Notes: generated from the sequence alone by a model not told the origin. A DNA stretch of 6,893 bases from an uncultured Clostridia bacterium (GCA_947589405.1 CANQBT010000108.1:1-6893), one strand, 5' to 3'. Shown: positions 1-5,805, counted from the stretch's first letter. Translations and numbers: made by a program.

Positions 1-138
1 TGTCAGAAGTCCTCCGCAGGTCTTTTGTCTGGGAAATGTGCTTTTGTCTATTATACACACGCTTTTGCCCTTGTCTGCAAGATATATTCCTGCCGAAGCC
101 CCCGACGGACCGCCGCCTATTATTATAATGTCGTACAT
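1..138 (-). CDS. FAD-dependent oxidoreductase, geranylgeranyl reductase family (N-terminal part, runs off the left edge)
   Basis: Only the first 46 codons are in the window; the rest lies beyond position 1. The translation starts MYDIIIIGGGPSGASAG, a beta strand followed by the GxGxxG/A dinucleotide-binding loop of a Rossmann fold that binds the FAD ADP moiety. A second strand ends in an acidic residue (VCIID, residues 27-31), the usual ribose-binding position. Residues 35-43 (FPRQKTCGG) match the P-R-x-K-x-C-G-G signature typical of the geranylgeranyl reductase / digeranylglycerophospholipid reductase-like flavoproteins. The start ATG shares one base with the TAA stop of rlmB (TAATG), and an AGAAGG-like ribosome site lies in the rlmB tail, so the gene is probably translationally coupled and is the fifth gene of the T-box operon. 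The substrate cannot be deduced: family members reduce isoprenoid double bonds or act as other FAD monooxygenases or dehydrogenases. Family call fairly sure, function unknown. Confidence 0.82.
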   Translation of the reverse strand, partial: MYDIIIIGGGPSGASAGIYLADKGKSVCIIDKSTFPRQKTCGGLLT

Positions 139-974
139 TATTTAAACCTTCTCTGTCTTACTATCTCATACATAATTAAGCCTGCGGAAACGCTTGCGTT
201 GAGAGAGCCTATTTTGCCATACATGGGAATGCCTACGGTAAAATCGCATTTCTTTTTCACAAGCTCGCTTACTCCCGTACCCTCGCTGCCTATTACAAGA
301 GCCACAGGTCCTTTAAGATCTGAGCTGAAGTATTCCTTACCCTGCATATCGGCACATACAGTCCATATATTTTCCTTCTTAAGCTCATCAATAGTCCTTG
401 CTATGTTTGTTACCCTTGCCACAGGCACAAGCTCTGCTGCGCCGGCTGAGGTCTTGCTCACAACGGCGGTAAGGCCTACGGCTCTTCTCTTGGGTATTAT
501 AACACCGTGAGCGCCGCAGCACTCTGCCGTTCTTATGATAGCCCCCAGATTGTGAGGATCGGTTATTTCATCGCATACTATTATAAAGGGATCCTCTCCC
601 TTGTTTTTGGCAGATATTATAATATCGCTTACATCACAGTATTCATAGGCAGGGCATAGGGCTATGACACCCTGATTGTTATTGCTTCGTGAAACAGCTG
701 CCATTTTTTCCTTGTCTATTTCCTGGACAACGATGCCTTTTTCTCTTGCTTTGGCAACTATCACCTTAAGAGTGCCTTCTATGCCTCCTCTGCGCACAAG
801 TATCTTGTCTATTGTCCTGTTGTGATTGAGAGCCTCCAGTACAGGATTCCTGCCCTCAAGCTGCAATCCGTCGTCAAAGGCGGTGTTGTCCTCATATTTA
901 TTAAATTTAGTATCTCTTTTAGCTTCGGGGCGTCTTGTATTTCTGACATTATTTCTTCTGTTGTCCTTTTTCAT
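138..974 (-). CDS. rlmB: 23S rRNA (guanosine-2'-O-)-methyltransferase, TrmH/SpoU family
   Basis: This 278-residue protein is a SpoU/TrmH-type (SPOUT) methyltransferase that uses S-adenosylmethionine to 2'-O-methylate rRNA; RlmB of E. coli modifies G2251 in the peptidyl-transferase region. A basic, poorly conserved tail (about residues 1-35) precedes the small substrate-binding domain (about 38-110, starting LEGRNPVLEAL). The catalytic domain carries the three family motifs: motif 1 NLGAIIRTAE (142-151, with N142 and R148), motif 2 VIGSEGTGV (227-235, with E231) and motif 3 IPMYGKIGSLNASVSAG (249-265), which form the SAM-binding knot. The ATG at 974 follows GGAGG at good spacing. The start overlaps the mrnC stop by 26 nt, and the stop shares one base with the next ATG. 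The position after cysS-mrnC matches Bacillus (yacO/rlmB). The exact target nucleotide is inferred from the family. Confidence 0.93.
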   Translation of the reverse strand: MKKDNRRNNVRNTRRPEAKRDTKFNKYEDNTAFDDGLQLEGRNPVLEALNHNRTIDKILVRRGGIEGTLKVIVAKAREKGIVVQEIDKEKMAAVSRSNNNQGVIALCPAYEYCDVSDIIISAKNKGEDPFIIVCDEITDPHNLGAIIRTAECCGAHGVIIPKRRAVGLTAVVSKTSAGAAELVPVARVTNIARTIDELKKENIWTVCADMQGKEYFSSDLKGPVALVIGSEGTGVSELVKKKCDFTVGIPMYGKIGSLNASVSAGLIMYEIVRQRRFK

Positions 975-1368
975 ATATATCCTCCGTACCTATTTTGTAA
1001 AGCTCTCCTATCCTGTCATACTTACCCTTTAAATACAGCCAGCCGAAAAGAGCTTCAACGCCTGTTGCCCGCCTGTAGTCTACAATAGACTGATTTTTGG
1101 CAGAGGTGTTGCTCTTGGCATTTCTGCCCCGCTTCATAACAGCGTTCTCCTCTTCTGTGAGAAAAGGCTCTATTATGCTGTATGTCTGTGACTGGGCTGT
1201 TGCGTTTACGATATGCTTTGCCTTTGAGTGCATTTTGTTCACAGGAGCATTGCCCTGTGCTATTACATATCCTCTTGTGAGCAGGTCGTATACAGTATCC
1301 CCTATAAACGCCAGCACAAGGGGAGAAAGTCTGTCCGCTTCTGCACTTATATTATTGAATAATTCCAT
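949..1368 (-). CDS. mrnC: Mini-ribonuclease III
   Basis: This 139-residue protein is a stand-alone RNase III domain with no double-stranded-RNA-binding domain, which is the defining architecture of Mini-III. In Bacillus it matures the 3' and 5' ends of 23S rRNA. Visible features are the N-terminal LSPLVLAFIGDTVYDLL segment (residues 14-30) with the metal-binding acidic D24, the HSKAKHIVNATAQS helix (47-60), the basic loop KRGRNAKSN (79-87) and the second acidic site in ATGVEALFGWLYL (101-113, E105). The start lies 4 nt after the cysS stop and has no clear Shine-Dalgarno sequence, so ribosomes probably re-initiate from cysS. The last 26 nt overlap the start of rlmB. Both neighbours act on 23S rRNA, so the pair looks like an rRNA maturation cassette inside a cysteine-controlled operon. 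Family and role are well supported by length, motifs and gene order. Confidence 0.94.
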   Translation of the reverse strand: MELFNNISAEADRLSPLVLAFIGDTVYDLLTRGYVIAQGNAPVNKMHSKAKHIVNATAQSQTYSIIEPFLTEEENAVMKRGRNAKSNTSAKNQSIVDYRRATGVEALFGWLYLKGKYDRIGELYKIGTEDIYEKGQQKK

Positions 1369-1372
1369 AGCA

Positions 1373-2776
1373 TTATTTATATGACCAGCGCACGCCGGCT
1401 CTTGTGTCCTCTATTACAACGCCTTTTTCCAAAAGCTCAGCCCTTATGGCGTCAGCCTGAGCAAAGTCCTTTGCCTTTTTGGCTTCTGCTCTCTTTGATA
1501 TAAGGGCTTCTATTTCCTCCGGGCTTATTTTATCGCCTGTGTCCTTATCCTCAGGGACTATTCCCAGCACATTGCAAAGAAGAAGCATTTTCTCTCTTAT
1601 ATCCTTTGCAAATTCCTTTGAAGAGCCTTCGTTTACATTGACGTTGGCAAAGCGTGCTATCTCAAATATAGCGGTAACGGCATCGGCTGTGTTGAAATCA
1701 TCGTCCATAGCCTTTTCAAACTGCTCTCTGAATTTATCGGCTTCAAGGCTTAATTTCTTTTCATCATCGGTCATTTCGCCTGTGCTGTTGTTTTCAAAGA
1801 AAACAAGGTTCTTGTAGGCATTTTTGATCCTTTCAAGTCCCTTTCCTGCGGACTCCATAAGCTCTCTTGAAAAGTTGATGGGGCTTCTGTAATGACCGCT
1901 CAGTATAAAGAATCTTACTACATCATAGGGTACGTGCTCAACAATTTCTCTTAGTGTAAAGAAGTTGCCAAGTGATTTGCTCATTTTTTTGTTGTCTACA
2001 TTTATAAAGCCGTTGTGGAGCCAGTATTTTGCAAAGGGCTTGCCGTTGGCGGCTTCGGACTGAGCTATTTCGTTTTCGTGATGAGGGAATATAAGATCCT
2101 CACCGCCTGCGTGTATATCGATTGTATCGCCTAAGTACTTCTTAGCCATGACCGAGCACTCTATATGCCAGCCGGGTCTACCCTGACTCCAAGGGGACTC
2201 CCAGTATGGTTCGCCCTCTTTTTTAGGCTTCCACAGCACAAAGTCCATAGGGTTTTTCTTGTTCTCATCTACCGCTATCCTTGCTCCTGCCTCCAGATCT
2301 TCTATATTCTTGCCTGAAAGCTTGCCGTAATCGGGAAATGACTTTGTGTCATAGAACACGCTGCCGTCTACAACATAGGCATGGCCCTTGTCGATAAGAG
2401 TCTGTATCATTTCTATGATGCCGTCCATTTCCTCCGTTACCTTAGGATTCTTAGTGGCAGGCTCTACGTTAAGTCCCTCTGCGTCCTTAAGAGCTTCCTT
2501 TATAAAGCGCTCTGAAATAACTGTGGACTCGACTCCCTCCTCTATTGCCTTTTTGATTATCTTGTCGTCTACATCGGTAAAGTTCTGAACATAGTTTACA
2601 TCATAGCCCTTGTATTCCATATATCGTCTTATGGTATCGAATATTACATAAGGCCTTGCGTTTCCTATATGGATATAGTCGTAAACAGTAGGTCCGCAGA
2701 CATACATTTTGACCTTGCCTTCCTCAAGGGGCATAAATTCCTCTTTTCTGTTGGTAAGTGTATTATACAGCTTCAT
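1373..2776 (-). CDS. cysS: Cysteinyl-tRNA synthetase
   Basis: This 467-residue class I aminoacyl-tRNA synthetase charges tRNA-Cys with cysteine in the cytoplasm. The ATP-binding HIGH motif appears as HIGN (residues 36-39) and the KMSKS loop is exact (264-268). The zinc ligands that select the cysteine thiol are present: C27 (in MYVCGPTVYDYIH), C207 (HIECSVM), H232 and E236 (PHHENEIAQSEA). The C-terminal helical and anticodon-binding region ends in DTRAGVRWSYK, typical of the family, and the length matches full-size bacterial CysRS (about 460-470). The ATG is preceded by GGAGG about 8 nt upstream. The start overlaps the end of cysE by 14 nt, and the stop is 4 nt from mrnC. Expression should follow the T-box leader upstream of cysE, which reads the charging state of the tRNA this enzyme serves. 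Nothing is missing or broken. Confidence 0.98.
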   Translation of the reverse strand: MKLYNTLTNRKEEFMPLEEGKVKMYVCGPTVYDYIHIGNARPYVIFDTIRRYMEYKGYDVNYVQNFTDVDDKIIKKAIEEGVESTVISERFIKEALKDAEGLNVEPATKNPKVTEEMDGIIEMIQTLIDKGHAYVVDGSVFYDTKSFPDYGKLSGKNIEDLEAGARIAVDENKKNPMDFVLWKPKKEGEPYWESPWSQGRPGWHIECSVMAKKYLGDTIDIHAGGEDLIFPHHENEIAQSEAANGKPFAKYWLHNGFINVDNKKMSKSLGNFFTLREIVEHVPYDVVRFFILSGHYRSPINFSRELMESAGKGLERIKNAYKNLVFFENNSTGEMTDDEKKLSLEADKFREQFEKAMDDDFNTADAVTAIFEIARFANVNVNEGSSKEFAKDIREKMLLLCNVLGIVPEDKDTGDKISPEEIEALISKRAEAKKAKDFAQADAIRAELLEKGVVIEDTRAGVRWSYK

Positions 2777-3485
2777 TATTGCTATCCTCCGTTTTGTATT
2801 TCTCTATCTGTTTTTCAAGTTTGTCTATCTGTAATCTCAGTCTGCAAAGCTCCATTTCAACAGGGTCGGGAAGCCTGAGCTGATCCAGATTGTCAGAAGG
2901 CGCAGATTCCGAAACGCCTCTTGTGACTGAATGAGCAGGCACTCCTACAACAGTAGAATAGGGCTTTGTGCTGTTGAGCACTACCGAGCCTGCGCCTATT
3001 TTGGAATCATGGCCTATCGTAATGGGACCAAGCACCTTAGCTCCTGAGCCTATCATAACATTATGCTCTACGGTAGGGTGTCTTTTGCCTGTGTCCTTTC
3101 CTGTGCCGCCAAGCGTTACGTTTTGATATATAAGCACATTTTCGCCTATCTCACAGGTCTCGCCTATTACAACGCCCATGCCGTGATCTATGAATACGCC
3201 TTTGGCTATCTTTGCGCCGGGATGTATCTCTATGCCTGTAAACCAGCGTGACAGCTGTGAAATAAGCCTGGCTAAAAAGTAAATATGCATATTGTAAAGC
3301 CTGTGAGCTATCCTATGGCTGAACATTGCCCAAAAGCTTGAATAAAGTATCACCTCTATACTGCTTTTGATAGCAGGGTCCTTTCGCTTTATGGTAGCTA
3401 TCTCCGAACGGGCTGCAAAAGCAAACAATGCCGTAAGGATCGCAATTATTGCAACAAATATCGCAATAAATATAATTATTTTCAT
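2763..3485 (-). CDS. cysE: Serine O-acetyltransferase with N-terminal membrane segment
   Basis: The enzyme transfers acetyl from acetyl-CoA to L-serine, giving O-acetylserine for cysteine synthesis. The left-handed beta-helix core is clear: FTGIEIHPGAKI (residues 82-93), FIDHGMGVVIGET (98-110, with the catalytic D-H pair at 100-101), NVTLGGTGKDTGKRHPT (122-138) and the repeats IGSGAKVLG, IGHDSKIGAG and VVGVPAHSV. It resembles the short Gram-positive EpsC/CysE type that lacks most of the E. coli N-terminal domain. Residues 2-25 form an uninterrupted hydrophobic helix ending before an R/K-containing stretch, which suggests a membrane anchor; this is unusual for a soluble enzyme. The tail (about 208-230) looks like a short coiled coil. 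I chose the ATG at 3485 (240 residues) because AGGAGT lies 8 nt upstream. An in-frame ATG at 3521 sits in the loop of the T-box terminator hairpin and lacks a ribosome site. Confidence 0.95.
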   Translation of the reverse strand: MKIIIFIAIFVAIIAILTALFAFAARSEIATIKRKDPAIKSSIEVILYSSFWAMFSHRIAHRLYNMHIYFLARLISQLSRWFTGIEIHPGAKIAKGVFIDHGMGVVIGETCEIGENVLIYQNVTLGGTGKDTGKRHPTVEHNVMIGSGAKVLGPITIGHDSKIGAGSVVLNSTKPYSTVVGVPAHSVTRGVSESAPSDNLDQLRLPDPVEMELCRLRLQIDKLEKQIEKYKTEDSNNEAV

Positions 3486-3492
3486 ATTTTCA

Positions 3493-3498
3493 ACTCCT
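3493..3498 (-). promoter_or_regulatory. Ribosome binding site deciding the cysE start
   Basis: Reading the minus strand, AGGAGT is followed by 7 nt and then ATG at 3485. It lies downstream of the T-box terminator, so it is present only in read-through transcripts. This fixes the cysE start at 3485 rather than at the in-frame ATG 36 nt upstream inside the terminator loop. Confidence 0.85.
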
Positions 3499-3504
3499 AA
3501 CAAT

Positions 3505-3535
3505 AAAAACCGCCGTCTCACATAGAGACGACGGT
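3505..3535 (-). terminator. T-box-controlled intrinsic terminator
   Basis: On the minus strand, ACCGTCGTCTC (3525-3535) pairs over 11 bp, with one G-U pair, with GAGACGGCGGT (3509-3519) around a 5-nt loop, and a run of U follows (3505-3509). Its 5' arm contains the CGTCTCT sequence needed for the antiterminator, so the two folds are mutually exclusive. It should stop transcription when tRNA-Cys is fully charged. Confidence 0.93.
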
Positions 3536-3634
3536 GCGTGGTTCCACTCTAATTGATATAAATATACCCTCTCAGATGCCTTAACGTGGCAAACGTGTAC
3601 CGCTACTGCTGTTTCACGGTACAGGCTCGGAAAT

Positions 3635-3637
3635 GCA
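3635..3637 (-). promoter_or_regulatory. T-box specifier codon UGC (Cys)
   Basis: On the minus strand the context is GTGAAG-TGC-ATTTCC. The GAA stretch before the codon and the purine directly after it match the usual layout of a T-box specifier loop. UGC pairs with the GCA anticodon of tRNA-Cys, which agrees with the downstream cysE-cysS genes. Confidence 0.85.
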
Positions 3638-3741
3638 CTTCACCAAAATTTATCCTCAGGACAATTCCAGCATATATGTCCCTCTCTGAGAGGAAAATAA
3701 GGGCTACTCTTTTCTTCGCTGCCTTTAATATATGTATATGT

Positions 3742-3770
3742 ATTTTAACTTGAAATGTTGCAAATGTCAA
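3742..3770 (-). promoter_or_regulatory. Sigma-A-type promoter of the cysE-cysS-mrnC-rlmB operon
   Basis: On the minus strand there is an exact TTGACA -35 box (3765-3770), a 17-nt spacer and a TAAAAT -10 box (3742-3747). The predicted start of transcription, near 3735, lies just before the T-box stem I landmarks. The near-consensus boxes fit a strong promoter whose output is controlled later by attenuation. Confidence 0.88.
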
Positions 3771-3780
3771 GAATTTTTAC

Positions 3781-3802
3781 TGCATGGACGGCGCCGTATG
3801 CA
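3781..3802 (-). terminator. Possible weak terminator after glmU
   Basis: An imperfect 22-nt palindrome starts 4 nt after the glmU stop codon: outer arms TGCAT/ATGCA, a 2-nt bulge and inner ACG/CGT arms around a GC-rich centre. The minus strand then continues GTAAAAATTCTTG, which is a poor U-tract, so termination may be inefficient. The next promoter starts 11 nt downstream. It could equally be a protein-binding site or have no function. Confidence 0.35.
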
Positions 3803-3805
3803 TTA

Positions 3806-5176
3806 TTAACCCTTGTTTGCCTTTTTTCTCCAGCCTTCCTTGTTTTCCTGTCTGTTTCTGGCAATGGCAAGGCTGTCCTCAGGCACGTTTCTTGTAATTG
3901 TAGAGCCGGCAGCGGTATATGCCCTGTCGCCTACCTCTACGGGAGCCACAAGATTGGTATTGCAGCCTATAAATACGCCGTCGCCTATCTTGCATCTGTT
4001 CTTTGTCTTGCCGTCATAATTTACCGTAACGGTACCGCAGCCGAAGTTTACGCACTTGCCTACATCGGAATCTCCTACATATGTAAGGTGACTTACCTTA
4101 GTACCGTCGTCTATATTGGAGTTCTTTATCTCTACAAAGTCGCCTATTCTCACGTGCTCGCCTATAGAGCTGTTAGGTCTGAGATATGCAAAGGGACCTA
4201 CGGTCGTAAAGCTCTTTATCTTAGAATCTATAAGCACGCTCATCTGTATTGTAACGCAGTCGTCTATCCGAGAAGATGTGATCCTGGAATTGGGACCTAT
4301 TATACAGCTCTTGCCTATAACAGTCTTGCCCTCAAGCATACAGCCGGGATATATAATAGTGTCTTTTCCTATTTTAACGTCCTTTCCTATATATGTATTG
4401 GCAGGGTCTGTAATGGTAACGCCGTTTATCATATGCTCGGTATTTATTCTTTCCTTCATGACAGCGGCAGCCTGAGCCAAGTGGAGCTTGGAATTAACAC
4501 CCATAAATTCCCTGTCGTCCTTTGCCGTCATAATACCTGCCTTACCGCCGTTATTCTTTATTATCTCAAGAGTATCGGTAAGGTAGTACTCACCCTGTGA
4601 ATTGTTGTTTCCAAGCTTTGCAAAGGCGTCATTGAGGGCTTCCGCCTTGAAAATATATACGCCTGTATTTACTTCCTTTACAGCCTGCTCATCTGCATTT
4701 GCGTCCTTCTGCTCAACGATCTTGCTGAAACCGCCGTTTTCCCTTATTATCCTGCCGTAGCCTGTAGGATCGTCCACAAGCATTGAAACTACCGTCACGT
4801 CATTTCCTTCATTGCTGTGCATATCGCACAGCTCCTTTATAGTATCGGCTTTGATCAGAGGAGTATCTCCGCAAAGCACAAGTATATTGCCTTCCTTAAT
4901 AAAATCTCCTGCCTGCATTACCGCATGGCCTGTGCCAAGCTGTTCCTTCTGTACTGCAAAGGTAATGTTGTCGTAAATATCCTTTATGGTATTCTTTACC
5001 ATAGCTGACTGATGACCTACAACAACACATATGTCATCTGCGCCTGCTTCCTGAGAGACCTCTATAACATAGCCCACCATAGTTTTATCCAATACCCTGT
5101 GAAGTACCTTAGGCACCTCAGATTTCATTCTCGTGCCCTGACCGGCAGCAAGTATAACAACCTTTAAATTTTCCAT
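3806..5176 (-). CDS. glmU: Bifunctional UDP-N-acetylglucosamine pyrophosphorylase / glucosamine-1-phosphate acetyltransferase
   Basis: GlmU performs the last two steps to UDP-GlcNAc: it acetylates glucosamine-1-phosphate with acetyl-CoA and then couples the product to UTP. UDP-GlcNAc feeds peptidoglycan synthesis. The N-terminal Rossmann-like uridylyltransferase domain (about 1-228) shows LAAGQGTRMKS (9-19), QKEQLGTGHAVMQA (76-89), the metal-binding D104 in LCGDTPLI, and GVNSKLHLA (226-234). The C-terminal left-handed beta-helix (about 250-430) has many hexapeptide repeats and the acetyltransferase site VSHLTYVGDSDVG (361-373) with the catalytic H363, then NYDGK and VFIGCNTNLVAPV. With the ATG at 5176 the protein has 456 residues, exactly the E. 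coli length. An in-frame ATG at 5224 would add 16 non-conserved residues, lies only 11 nt downstream of a predicted -35 box and within the -10-to-start zone, and has no ribosome site. The gene has its own promoter and is isolated by a terminator upstream. Confidence 0.98.
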   Translation of the reverse strand: MENLKVVILAAGQGTRMKSEVPKVLHRVLDKTMVGYVIEVSQEAGADDICVVVGHQSAMVKNTIKDIYDNITFAVQKEQLGTGHAVMQAGDFIKEGNILVLCGDTPLIKADTIKELCDMHSNEGNDVTVVSMLVDDPTGYGRIIRENGGFSKIVEQKDANADEQAVKEVNTGVYIFKAEALNDAFAKLGNNNSQGEYYLTDTLEIIKNNGGKAGIMTAKDDREFMGVNSKLHLAQAAAVMKERINTEHMINGVTITDPANTYIGKDVKIGKDTIIYPGCMLEGKTVIGKSCIIGPNSRITSSRIDDCVTIQMSVLIDSKIKSFTTVGPFAYLRPNSSIGEHVRIGDFVEIKNSNIDDGTKVSHLTYVGDSDVGKCVNFGCGTVTVNYDGKTKNRCKIGDGVFIGCNTNLVAPVEVGDRAYTAAGSTITRNVPEDSLAIARNRQENKEGWRKKANKG

Positions 5177-5180
5177 ATTT

Positions 5181-5188
5181 TCACCTCT
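5181..5188 (-). promoter_or_regulatory. Ribosome binding site deciding the glmU start
   Basis: On the minus strand AGAGGTGA lies about 5-8 nt before the ATG at 5176, which opens MENLKVVILAAG. The upstream in-frame ATG at 5224 has no purine-rich site before it, so 5176 is the supported start. Confidence 0.82.
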
Positions 5189-5212
5189 GTTTTTTATTTC
5201 TAAGCTAAGTAA

Positions 5213-5241
5213 ATAATACCTCAAAACAGTTGAAATTGCAA
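5213..5241 (-). promoter_or_regulatory. Predicted promoter of glmU
   Basis: On the minus strand TTGCAA (5236-5241), a 17-nt spacer and TATTAT (5213-5218) form a good sigma-A-type promoter between the spore-gene terminator and glmU. Transcription would start near 5206, giving a leader of about 30 nt. The in-frame ATG at 5224 would lie upstream of this start point. Confidence 0.75.
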
Positions 5242-5253
5242 TAAAAAGATTAC

Positions 5254-5296
5254 AAAAAAGCGCCGCCGCAAAAGTAAGCCCTTTTGCAGCGACACT
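5254..5296 (-). terminator. Strong intrinsic terminator after the spore protein gene
   Basis: On the minus strand a 16-bp stem (5281-5296 pairing with 5259-5274, with three G-U pairs) closes a 6-nt loop and is followed by six U residues (5254-5259). It begins about 37 nt after the stop codon of the small acid-soluble spore protein gene and should insulate glmU from sporulation transcription. Confidence 0.92.
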
Positions 5297-5332
5297 TTAT
5301 AAAATCAAATATTATGCTTTGTCAGGTATGGA

Positions 5333-5545
5333 TTACTCCTGATTTGCCATTTTCTTTTCCTGCTCTTCGATCATTTTCTTGACCATGTAACCGCCTACAT
5401 AGCCGTTCTGAGCAGATGTTAAGTTGCCATTATAGCCCTTCTTTAAAGGTACGCCGATCTCATTTGCGACCTCGTACTTAAACTTATCCATAGCTTCTCT
5501 TGCTTCAGGAATGTTTACCTTGTTACTGCTTGAACTAGATGACAT
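5333..5545 (-). CDS. Alpha/beta-type small acid-soluble spore protein
   Basis: This 70-residue protein belongs to the family that coats and protects DNA in dormant spores and is degraded at germination as an amino-acid source. The two conserved blocks are present. EAREAMDKFKYEVANEIGV (residues 14-32) contains the site cut by the germination protease GPR, expected between E25 and V26 by homology. NLTSAQNGYVGGYMVKKMIE (41-60) matches the C-terminal DNA-binding signature. The N-terminus is a poly-serine stretch. Its length is typical (60-75). The ATG follows a strong AGGAGG about 8 nt upstream, and the gene is monocistronic with its own terminator. Such genes normally use the forespore sigma factor G; I could not find a convincing sigma-G promoter by eye. 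Its presence shows that the host lineage forms spores. Genomes usually hold several paralogues, so I give no symbol. Confidence 0.95.
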   Translation of the reverse strand: MSSSSSSNKVNIPEAREAMDKFKYEVANEIGVPLKKGYNGNLTSAQNGYVGGYMVKKMIEEQEKKMANQE

Positions 5546-5566
5546 ATTATTTACCTCCTTATTTGT

Positions 5567-5588
5567 ATTAGTAACTGTGTTACAATAT
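5567..5588. repeat. Inverted repeat in front of the spore protein gene
   Basis: The 5' region of the spore protein gene contains GTAAC and GTTAC arms around a 3-nt centre (minus strand TTGTAACACAGTTACTAA), with further partial symmetry if one base is bulged. It lies just upstream of the AGGAGG ribosome site. It could be an operator, a leader hairpin or chance in AT-rich DNA. Confidence 0.4.
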
Positions 5589-5715
5589 TATTTTGTCAAA
5601 TAGGAGGCTTTTTAATCTGAAAAAATTTAACAGACAATTTTGAAAACACAGTAAGCCCATATCCCCTTTGCCGATTTTGGCAAAAAATTCGATACATATA
5701 TAAACAAAAATTTAC

Positions 5716-5748
5716 ATATTTTCCTGTGACATAGTCACAGGAAAATAT
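5716..5748. repeat. Perfect 15-bp palindrome with 3-nt loop
   Basis: ATATTTTCCTGTGAC (5716-5730) and GTCACAGGAAAATAT (5734-5748) are exact reverse complements separated by ATA. The RNA would form a long uninterrupted hairpin on either strand. T-rich DNA follows on both sides (CTTTTAAATTT on plus, GTAAATTTTTG on minus), so it may act as a bidirectional terminator. It may instead be the end structure of a mobile element linked to the adjacent nuclease-family gene. The 15/15 match is well beyond what chance would give in 300 nt. Confidence 0.9.
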
Positions 5749-5805
5749 CTTTTAAATTTATTAAAGCACTTTTTGTATTTATGCTTATATTTTGAGATAT
5801 AAAGC

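Larger units (their letters stand above)
3505..3735 (-). ncRNA. Cysteine-specific T-box riboswitch leader
   Basis: A T-box leader of about 230 nt lies between the promoter and cysE. It binds tRNA-Cys directly: uncharged tRNA stabilises an antiterminator so that RNA polymerase continues into cysE-cysS. On the minus strand the stem I landmark AGTAG is at 3704-3708. The specifier region reads GAAG-TGC-A, giving a UGC cysteine codon at 3635-3637. The T-box sequence AGAGTGGAACCACGC is at 3536-3550. In it, UGGA pairs with the tRNA 3' end, and the variable A fits the U73 discriminator known for tRNA-Cys, independently supporting cysteine specificity. An antiterminator can form by pairing AGAG (3547-3550) with CTCT (3524-3527) and ACG (3537-3539) with CGT (3528-3530) around the UGGAACC bulge. 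This excludes the terminator. The 5' limit is inferred from the promoter. Confidence 0.95.

Noticed and set aside
25..510. 161-codon open frame on the plus strand
   Set aside because: It is antisense to the flavoprotein start and the rlmB end, both of which have clear family motifs. No ribosome site or recognisable protein sequence was seen.
3486..3521. Upstream in-frame ATG for cysE (252-residue version)
   Set aside because: This ATG is in the loop of the T-box terminator hairpin and has no ribosome site; the extra 12 residues are non-conserved.
2940..4430. Many recurring GCCTAT-like short repeats, considered as a DNA repeat array
   Set aside because: They fall in frame with isoleucine-glycine hexapeptide repeats of the beta-helix domains in CysE and GlmU, so protein structure explains them. 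There is no constant spacer as in a CRISPR array.
3755..4600. 281-codon open frame on the plus strand, rich in Tyr, Ala and Cys
   Set aside because: It is the antisense of glmU. Its repetitive AY/CK pattern mirrors the hexapeptide repeats of the beta-helix, it resembles no family I know, and its start lies over the cysE promoter region of the opposite strand.
5177..5224. Upstream in-frame ATG for glmU (472-residue version)
   Set aside because: It overlaps the predicted promoter, lacks a Shine-Dalgarno sequence and would exceed the standard 456-residue length.
5546..5620. TTGACA in the spore protein upstream region as a sigma-A promoter
   Set aside because: No -10 box lies at 16-18 nt; the nearest TAATAC is about 23 nt away. 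A forespore promoter is expected instead, and none was clear.
5667..5684. TTTGCC/GGCAAA inverted repeat, considered as a terminator
   Set aside because: The stem is only 6 bp and, on the minus strand used by the neighbouring genes, no U-tract follows it; the T-run lies on the wrong side.
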